Below are positions 56,601 to 64,000 of a DNA stretch of 64,000 nt, piece by piece; position 1 is the stretch's first letter; each line of letters starts with the position of its first letter. The notes below the pieces were generated by a model, which saw only the letters and a list, made by a program, of their open reading frames with translations, was not told where the DNA came from and made no database searches. The stretch comes from Astrocystis sublimbata (Eukaryota; Ascomycota; Sordariomycetes; Xylariales; Xylariaceae): the NCBI GenBank assembly GCA_022453515.1, contig JAJNNY010000008.1:1-64000 (forward strand), in the 5' to 3' direction. Both the position numbers and the translations under genes were made by a program.

Positions 56601-59600
56601 CTGATCTCCCAAACTATAGATGGAATCATTCACAAAAGTTCTGGTATGAGAGCTTAGCAAGCAAAGACTGGCGATACCGACCGTTTATTCGGCATGATCT
56701 GCTTGGGACTAAGGTCCTGGGCACGTCATGGTACTCGCCGGTGTGGAAAAACAAGCTCAGGCTTGGCGACATTCCATGGCTCAAAGACCACAAGATCGGC
56801 GACCAAATCGTGTTCGCCGGTGCCGGTTACGCTTCCATGGCCATAGAGGCTATCTATCAGTCGACCTTCATGACATTATGGCAAGGCAATGTTCCGGCGG
56901 ATCACAGTTATCGGTTGCGAAACATTAGATTCTTGCGCGCTCTTGTTCTCGAGGAATCGGAGGACACCACAATAACGCTTTCTTTAAATGCAGCTGGGGA
57001 ATCTAGCAGCACTTGGCGAAAATTTGACGTTTCAACGTTCAAAGATGATGTTTGGAACTTGCATGCATCAGGTGAGATTTGTATCGAGGCGGGAGCTTCT
57101 GATACAAAGGCATCTGTCGAAGATCTTGCGCCTTTCAAGTTTCCTGTATCTGCAAAGAGTTGGTACAGGTCTATGCAAAGCGAGGGGTTCCATTTTGGTA
57201 CTTCTTTTCAAAAACACATCGAAATGGAATACACGGCGGGCCAACGTGCTGGTCGATCTATCGTATCCCTGGAGCCACCTTCTACGGCTTGGCCCCAGTC
57301 CTTTTACCCTGTCCATCCTGCCTGCATTGACGGGTGCATGCAGACCGTAGCGGCTTCGGTTTGGAATGGCATTCTCGGCAATATCAATACTGTTTTGATT
57401 GCATCCCAGATTGACAGTCTCATTATACCATTCAGAAGAGAGCAGCCAGCCCAGGCAATATCTAAAACCTGGTCTCATTTCGGCGGCGCGGGAAGAAAAG
57501 ATCTGCCAAGGAACTATGTTTCTTTTTGCAGCGTATTCCATCCTGATACTGGCGCATCTCTACTCGAGATGAAAGGTCTGCATTACGCCGAACTGAAGTA
57601 CGCCGAAGATAAAACCCTGAGCCGCCCATACACGCAGGTAGTCTGGAACGTGGATGTTGGATTACTCACGGAGACAACTGTTGGGAGCGTGTTACCTGAT
57701 GCGGAGAGCCCAGATCTCGAGGACGATCGGGGAGCCGCGCACACATTCGTCGACATGATCGCGCACAAAAACCCCAGTCTCTCTATAATCGAAGTCAATC
57801 TGGATCCAGAAGACCACTCGAGTCTCTGGCTAGAGGAGAACGAAGGAAGAGGTCCGACTAGAAGAGCCTTTTCCTGGTACTCATATACCTCCTTGAACGC
57901 AAACTCCGTTGTGGTCGCACAGGATCGCTATTCTGGCGCGCCCCGTACAGACTTCAATGTGATTGATCTTGTGAACATGAATCTTGGGTTAGGGAGGAAA
58001 TTCGACTTCGCAATTGTCAAAGCCCCAACACATTTGCCGATAAATTGCATCACTGCGATGGAAAATATTAAGCAATTGTTGAGCGAAGAGGCCATTATCT
58101 TACTCATCGAGCCCGGCCAGGCTCCCACATCTAATGACACAGGCATCCTACAAGCCGGTTATACCAAGATTCTGAGGTGGAAGTCACTGACGCTTGCTCA
58201 TATGTCTGCGCCCGTGGAATCGTCTTATGCACAATCTGTCTACCACTTCAAGTTTCGCAACGAAGACTCGAAGGTGCTTGAGGAAGCGTTGGGTAAGAAG
58301 GGTTGGGATGTACATTGTGCGACACATGCCGATAAGATAGCTGATGGTAGTAGAGTTCTCATCACAGATGAGTTGGAAGGGCACATCATGTCTACCATCG
58401 ACAAAACTCAATGGGATCTGGTACAGCAATTGATAAGACAGAAATGCCACATCCTATGGGTCACACGTGGTGCCCAGATGGACGTGACTGACCCAACCCG
58501 ATCCCTGGTCAATGGTTTCTTCAGATCTATTCGAAATGAGGAGCATTCTCTCCGTCTCATCAACCTCGATGTAGAGCACAGTTCAGGCAGTGCCATGGTG
58601 TGGGCTATACACAACTGCCTTCAGAAGCTGAACACACCTGTCGGTACTATGGAGAAAGATTATGAGTTCGTTGAACGAAATGGTATCATTCACATTCCCC
58701 GGATTATCCCCGATACTTTGCTCAATAAGGCGAGAGATGAGGAAATCACAGGAATGACAGCAGTAACTAAAGACCTTCGAACCTCTGATTCCACAATACA
58801 GCTGAGAGCAGAGAGGGTCGGAAACCTCGACTCACTTCACTACAATGAGATAAAAACTGGGCAGGATCTTGCAGAGAACACTGTTGAGATTGAGATAATG
58901 GCGGCCGGAGTAAATTTCAAAGATGTGGCCGTTACGATCGGGATTGTCCCCGAAGACGAATATCTGCTAGGGGGTGAAGGAAGTGGTATAATCACTCGCA
59001 TTGGACCCAACGTTACGAGATTTCAACTAGGCCAGAGAGTGGCATTTTTCGAAAAGGGCGCATACGGCAATCGCATCCGTACCAAAGTGCAGGCAGTGCA
59101 GGCCATCCCGGATTCAATGAGCTTTGAGGAAGCTGCCACGATCCCCTGTGTCTTCATGACATCAAAATACTCGCTGATGGACATCGCGCAAATCAAGCGA
59201 GGCGACCGAGTTCTAATCCACTCTGCGACGGGTGGTGTAGGTATTGCTGCGATCCAGATTTGCCGCTACGTTGGCGCAATTGTAAGTTTTTGGTTTGCAT
59301 TGCGTCCTCGTCGCATCATGATAACCTGATCTTGTCTAGGTGTATGCAACAGTCGGCACAAACGAGAAGAGGGAATTTCTGCATTCGCAGTTTGAGATCC
59401 CTCAGGATCACATTTTCTCGTCACGGACAATTGATTTTGCTAAGAAGATTCTAGATTCTACAAATGGCAGAGGTGTTGATGTAATTCTGAACTCACTAAC
59501 AGGAAAATTGCTAGACGAGTCGTGGCGCATCATCGCCGATGGGGGCACCATGGTGGAAATTGGGAAAAAGGATATTCTAGATCGGGCTGCCTTATCCATG

Positions 59601-61126
59601 GAACCGTTTGCCCGCAATGCGTCGTTCCGAGCTTTGGATCTATCGCACAAAAATATCACAGATGAAACCATCGAGAGGTAACAAGTTTTCATATTAAGTT
59701 GTTTTAGATTTCACAAAGCTAACAATCGGTAGGCTGCTCTCAGAGATATTCGAACTGATCCAAAAGGGTTCACTAGAACCTATTCGCCCTATTCGCACAT
59801 TTCCCTTCTCTGAGGCTGCCACGGCGCTAAGAACCCTTCGCAGTGGAACTCATATCGGAAAGCTCGTGTTGAGCCACAATCAGCAAGCTGATACAACGGT
59901 CCTTGTGCGCCCCGTCCCTCGTTCTTATGAGTTCCGCCGCGATGCGTGCTATGTCCTCGTTGGAGGACTGAAGGGCATTTGTGGCACTCTGGCCGTCTAT
60001 TTGGCCGAAAAGGGTGCTGGGCATATGATCATTGTCTCTCGAAGCGGATCCAAAGACGGAAAGTCCCAGAAAATAGCGAACGATGTTCGAAACTTGGGCT
60101 GCTGTCTACATTTGTTTCAAGGGGATATCACGAAATTGGAAGATGTAGAATCTATTTTCCAGACAACGACAGCCCCTATTGCAGGAATCGTGCAAGGTGC
60201 CATGGTACTTCGAGTAAGTCTCTCGGCGACGAGTACATTATTTGCTTACGAGCCGCGGTGCGATGATTTGCATGACTAACCAATTATACTAATAGGACAA
60301 AACATTCGGCCTTATGACTGTCGAACAGTACCACGAAACAGTGATTGCCAAGTTGCAAGGTACCTGGAATCTTCATCAGGTTTCTGTTCAGTCAGGACAT
60401 GATTTGGACTTTTTCTCAATGCTATCCAGCATATCTGGGATCTGCGGCACTAAGGGGCAAGCCAACTATGCTGCAGCGAACGTGTTCCTCGACGCATTCG
60501 CTTCTTACCGGCATGGCATGGGCCTTCGTGCGTGCTCTATTGCTCTAGGTGCCATTGAGGGAGTGGGTTACATAGAGGATCACTCGGATCTGAAGAAAAG
60601 ATTCGACTCTCCAACGTTAGCGAGCATTGACGAGCGCATTCTACGACAGATATTTGCCTTCTCTACTCAGCAGCAAAGCACGGAACCAATCAATGCTCGA
60701 AGCACCACTCAGATGATTACTGGCATTCAGATACCACAGCCACAGGATTCGCCATTCCTGAACGATGCCAGATTTCTAGGGTTGCTGCTTAACGGCGGTG
60801 CCCCAGGAAGCCATGAGCGCAGGCAAGATGGATCTGCAGACACCCAGGCACTTCTTGTCATGGTCCGGTCTAAGGTCAAGGCTAGCGAAATTATCAGTTT
60901 GACTTTGCAGATATTGGACAAATATTTTATGCAGAGTCTGAGGTTGACTGAGCCTCTCGACGCCTCTCGACCATTATCGACGTATGGAATCGACTCACTT
61001 GCAGCAGTGGAGTTCCAGAACTTTGTCCGGACCGAGTTGAGTGTCGAGGTCTCTACACTCGAAGTCATCGGCGCCACTTCCCTAGAAAGCCTGGCTGAAA
61101 AACTCATTCAAAAGATTTCCAGCTAG
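53637..61126 (+). CDS. Highly reducing polyketide synthase KS-AT-DH-(psi-MT)-ER-KR-ACP
   Basis: Six exons: 53637-54141, 54204-54321, 54382-59281, 59340-59677, 59733-60213 and 60296-61126. The coding total is 7173 nt, 2390 aa, all phases consistent. Domains by approximate residue: KS with Cys in IDTACSS (215), His in ECHGTGT and NIGHSEAAAG; AT with GHSSGE (687); DH with His in WLKDHKIGDQ (1011) and Asp in HPACIDGC (1190); a degenerate methyltransferase-like region without the glycine-rich SAM loop (1290-1500); ER with LGGEGSG (1739) and a nucleotide loop in SATGGVGIAAIQ; KR with GGLKGICG (2029) and a Ser/Tyr active site in MLSSISG and GQANYAAAN (2156); ACP Ser in YGIDSLAA (2346). There is no thioesterase, so the chain must be released in trans, probably by the neighbouring hydrolase or an NRPS C domain. 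The DH motif deviates from HxxxGxxxxP. Confidence 0.95.
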
Positions 61127-61347
61127 ATGAGGTCATAGAACTCTGCCAGGTAGCTACTCAGGTGCCTTCTGCATCTTCCTTGACTACGAAATACACGATT
61201 AATCTCACCTCGTTCTGATTGCGATCATATTATCATATAAATGTTGTGACCCAGGTTTTGTTGACATTAATAAGTCTTTTGCATTACGTATTGCTATGTC
61301 CCGTCTGTTCCCTGTACAATTATCACTTTTTTTTTTGCGGAAATTCC

Positions 61348-62278
61348 TTACTTGTACGCATCCAGCCCCGCCTGAATGGACTCCAAGTCCAAGCCCTTAC
61401 CCACAACCTGAGGATCTGGCTTTGCTACGAAAGTTCCATTGGCCAACGCCTCGGGCAAGTACTCGTTGAAGATCATTGGACCAACCTCGTTGTTTATGAG
61501 ATCGGAGCCCCGATGAACTTGGTCGCAACACCTTTGAGTCTAGCTTTGATGGTCACCGATAAGTTCCACCAGATGAAACTGATCACCGTTGCGATTAAAC
61601 TCAAGGTGCCAGTAGGCGGATCGAGAGGGATTGTTGCTTGAGAAACAAATCGGCGCCGGAAACGGATGCGACGATGGTGATACAAGCCTCTAATGAGCCC
61701 TTTCCAATGGCCAGAGCGCCTGCGCACGTCTTCTTCTTGAGAGCTTCTATGATGAGTCCTACCGCTTCTGAGTTTTGGTAGTCCCACATATGGGAAGCAC
61801 CGAGCGCTTTGACGTACTCAAATTTCTTGGGAGGCGCCGTGGTGAAGATCTCATAACCCACGGCTTTCGCAAGCTGTATAGCGTCGTTCCCTACACTGGT
61901 TGAGCCTCCCCATATGACGACTGCTTGGCGTGTATCGCCATCATTATGTTCGCGTACCGCGGAATGCTGGAGATGCCGACCGCAAGGCCGACAATACGAT
62001 CGCCGGGTTTCACATGTAAGGGAGTAGTAGCGCCGTCGACTTCACCAACCTCCACCACTGTACCCGACACGTCATTCCCGAGAACAAATGGATACTTGAT
62101 CCAGGGCAGCATGGCGTCCACGGCAGCTTGCTTTCCCACGTACACGGGATTGATGGCCACGGCATGGTTCCGGATGACAACCTCGCCAGGGCGTGGTGGG
62201 ATTGTATGGTGCTTCGCTGACCTGGAGTAGCTTTGCATGCTTGTCGATGAAGTACGCCGCGTGGTTTTTCGGTGGCAT
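61348..62278 (-). pseudogene. Decayed zinc-type (MDR) alcohol dehydrogenase / enoyl reductase-like gene
   Basis: Fragments of one medium-chain reductase occur in order but in different frames. They are an N terminus (MPPKNHAAYFIDKHAKL, 62278 down), then after a frameshift near 62190 RPGEVVIRNHAVAINPV and KYPFVLGNDVSGTVVEVGEV. After loss of roughly 65 residues come WGGSTSVGNDAIQLAKAVGYEI and KKTCAGALAIGKGSLEA, and finally, after another shift, FIWWNLSV, KSRLKGVATKF-like sequence and FNEYLPEALANGTFVAKPDP with a stop at 61348-61350. Such enzymes occur beside PKSs as trans enoyl reductases or dehydrogenases. With its frameshifts and internal deletion it cannot make a working enzyme. The PKS keeps its own ER. 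Confidence 0.8.
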
Positions 62279-63193
62279 TCCGAATGATGTACCTTGTTGA
62301 CTCGGCTAATTGTTCTAGTTAAGTCTAAGGACCCCGAAGACAAGTTATGAGGAGAATCTTATTGATATGTGCCGATTGATCGATGGGGTAGAAAAAGACA
62401 TATTTCTCTCTACTTTGAGCTACATTATTACAGTATGTTGTATGCACCTCGAGAATCCATGCGGTCTGAGTATAGCTCTGTACGTATTACATCGTACGAC
62501 GGGTCACCATGTAAGTAAGCAGATGGTTCACCTGTCAGCTATGTATCTTACATGCATGGAGCTAACAATGTGGCGCCTCCATGATTACGGGGCTGTTGTT
62601 CAACGAACCCTGAACCACATTGATTATACGAAGCAGTGAAGCTGACCATATCACGGAGAAGTGGATCTATACTACATCCCTTAGGTAATACGATCAGGCA
62701 ACCAGTATTTCACCTGCTCATTTTTATAAATAGCTACTTTTTATTCCTTTTGTATACTTAGAAACTTACCTGAGAGATCATCTGAATCTACGTTTATGAG
62801 CTCCCTACTAGAGACTGCACTGGCTATTCTTCCTATGAGTGATCGCATACTCCCATACGTGATAGACCAACCAGTACCTCGAGTTCCCATCCTTTGAAGT
62901 TTTGAGAAGGGAAAGAGCTTAGATTTCTATGCTGGCACGCCAAATTATTATCAACGTCAATCATTGATAATATTCTGCAGCGAGAGCGTGTTTCAAAAAG
63001 AGAAGCAGACCCTTTTGTCGCGATGGCTTGTACGTCATGTTTCCTTCATCCAATCTGTTTATGAGATGCTTATTGGTTTGAAGCACAACACCATACACCA
63101 TCAACGTCTACCGAGGCATTTGATCATATAGAGACACGCGAAGGCCATCCTCAGCCGCCTTCTAATCATGCTCCAAAGCAACCATCAAGCTGG
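62279..63193. other. Intergenic between two relic genes
   Basis: About 0.9 kb with no supported gene. The 90-codon frame at 62367-62639 shows no recognisable similarity. The part from about 63000 may contain the lost 5' end of the lipase relic that follows. Confidence 0.5.
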
Positions 63194-64000
63194 TTGTTTG
63201 GGCTCAACATGGCCTCGGACTCCAGACCACAGCCCCTGCCTCCAAGTAAAGACCCTTGGTACAATGCCCCAGAGGGGTTCGAAAGCACACCGCCTGGTAC
63301 CATCCTCCGGATCCGCCCTACCCCTGGCGACCTTCCTGCACTGATCGGCAACATGTCGGCTGGTTATAACATTCTGTTCCGAACAACCGACTCACTCTCC
63401 CATGCATCTTGGGCCGTGACTACAGTGCTTATACCAACGACCTTTTTTGTGTCGCCACTGGGCAAGACCGCTTTGCTATCGTACCAATTCGCCTACAATA
63501 CATGTAACTTGGATTCAAGCCCTTCTTACGGGTTGCACAATCGACAGTCTGTCCCTAACACCGATCTTGGTATCGAAGCTGATACTTCGTTCCTGACGAA
63601 GCTGTTGGCTTAAGGATGGGTTGTCAATACTCCTGATTTTGAAGGCCCAAAAGCTGCGTTCGGAGCGACCTTACAAGCCGGTCGCGCGACACTTGATTCT
63701 ATCCGCGCAGTTCACAATCTGGCTCGCCTCACCGGCGCCTCCGACATGACAACTGCAATGTGGGGTTACAGTGGTGGCAGCTGCAATATGCTCCCGAGCT
63801 TGAAATCTCTGGCACTGCATTGGGCGGTCTTTTCGATGACCTGGTCGGAAACATGGATCGAGTGAATTGTAGCCCCATTGCCGCCTTAGTCGTAAGTGGC
63901 TTGATCGGCATGACAACACAATATCCGGAGGCGGCGGCGCATCTTCGCAGCCGACTACGTCCAGACATGGTAGATGAGTTCCTCAGAGCCAAGGATACTA
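63194..64000 (+). pseudogene. Secretory (LIP-family) lipase relic, runs off the window
   Basis: The frame shows DPWYNAPEGFESTPPGTILR, SAGYNILFRTTDS and ASWAVTTVLIPTTFF, the start of a mature LIP-type secreted lipase, but no signal peptide precedes it. A TAA at 63611-63613 interrupts the usual LLAQGW block (CAA to TAA). The same frame then continues with GWVVNTPDFEGP, a Ser-containing GYSGGS, and after a frameshift or small deletion near 63785 QYAPELEISGTALGGLFDDL and later sequence to the window end. It is broken by at least one nonsense and one frame lesion. It is unrelated to the NRPS/PKS function and probably marks the decayed edge of the locus. Confidence 0.8.

Noticed and set aside
53637..61126. 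Active C-methyltransferase domain in the PKS
   Set aside because: The region between DH and ER lacks the glycine-rich SAM-binding loop, so I call it degenerate.

Overview
The window is nuclear DNA of a filamentous ascomycete (Pezizomycotina). The evidence is short introns (mostly 55-120 bp) with GT-AG borders and CTAAC-like branch points, fungus-specific families (HET domain, Anp1/Mnn9-type glycosyltransferase, DUF3433, rhodopsin-like 7-TM, bANK regulator) and a fungal-type NRPS and highly reducing PKS. I cannot name the species.

Region 1 (1-20257) is one giant, nearly perfect palindrome. Position x pairs with about 20257-x. Two arms of about 10.1 kb meet at a 10-bp inverted repeat with a 4-nt spacer at 10117-10140. 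Each arm carries an aldo/keto reductase, a TPR/ankyrin protein with a C-terminal TIR-like domain, a PhyH-type dioxygenase and a tentative HNH-like protein with an acidic tail. The window opens with the last 14 codons plus stop of a second copy of the HET gene at 20213-22120, so the left arm runs beyond the window. I found five single-base indels between the arms, all in the outer 2.2 kb and most in C/G runs. Two of them break the left aldo/keto reductase. The structure is either a recent inverted duplication or a fold-back assembly artefact; the sequence alone cannot decide.

Region 2 (20213-30568) holds a HET-domain gene, a secreted class-2 lipase, an Anp1/Mnn9-like mannosyltransferase, a small secreted protein and a five-exon rhodopsin-like 7-TM protein.

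Region 3 (30824-62278) looks like a secondary-metabolite locus. An NRPS of about 4037 aa has the order partial C, A, methyltransferase, T, C, A, T, C, truncated A, T, E, CT. Upstream lies a bANK regulator (bZIP basic region plus ankyrin repeats, the TOXE/Apf2 type). Next comes a DUF3433 membrane protein with 27-residue repeats. An af380-type alpha/beta hydrolase and a six-exon highly reducing PKS (2390 aa) diverge from a shared promoter. A decayed zinc-type alcohol dehydrogenase follows. The simplest reading is a cyclic, N-methylated, D-residue-containing peptide or lipodepsipeptide with a reduced polyketide part, but joint action of NRPS and PKS is inference.

Region 4 (62279-64000) ends in a broken LIP-family secreted lipase that runs off the window. 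Gene models were spliced by eye from reading frame and splice signals.
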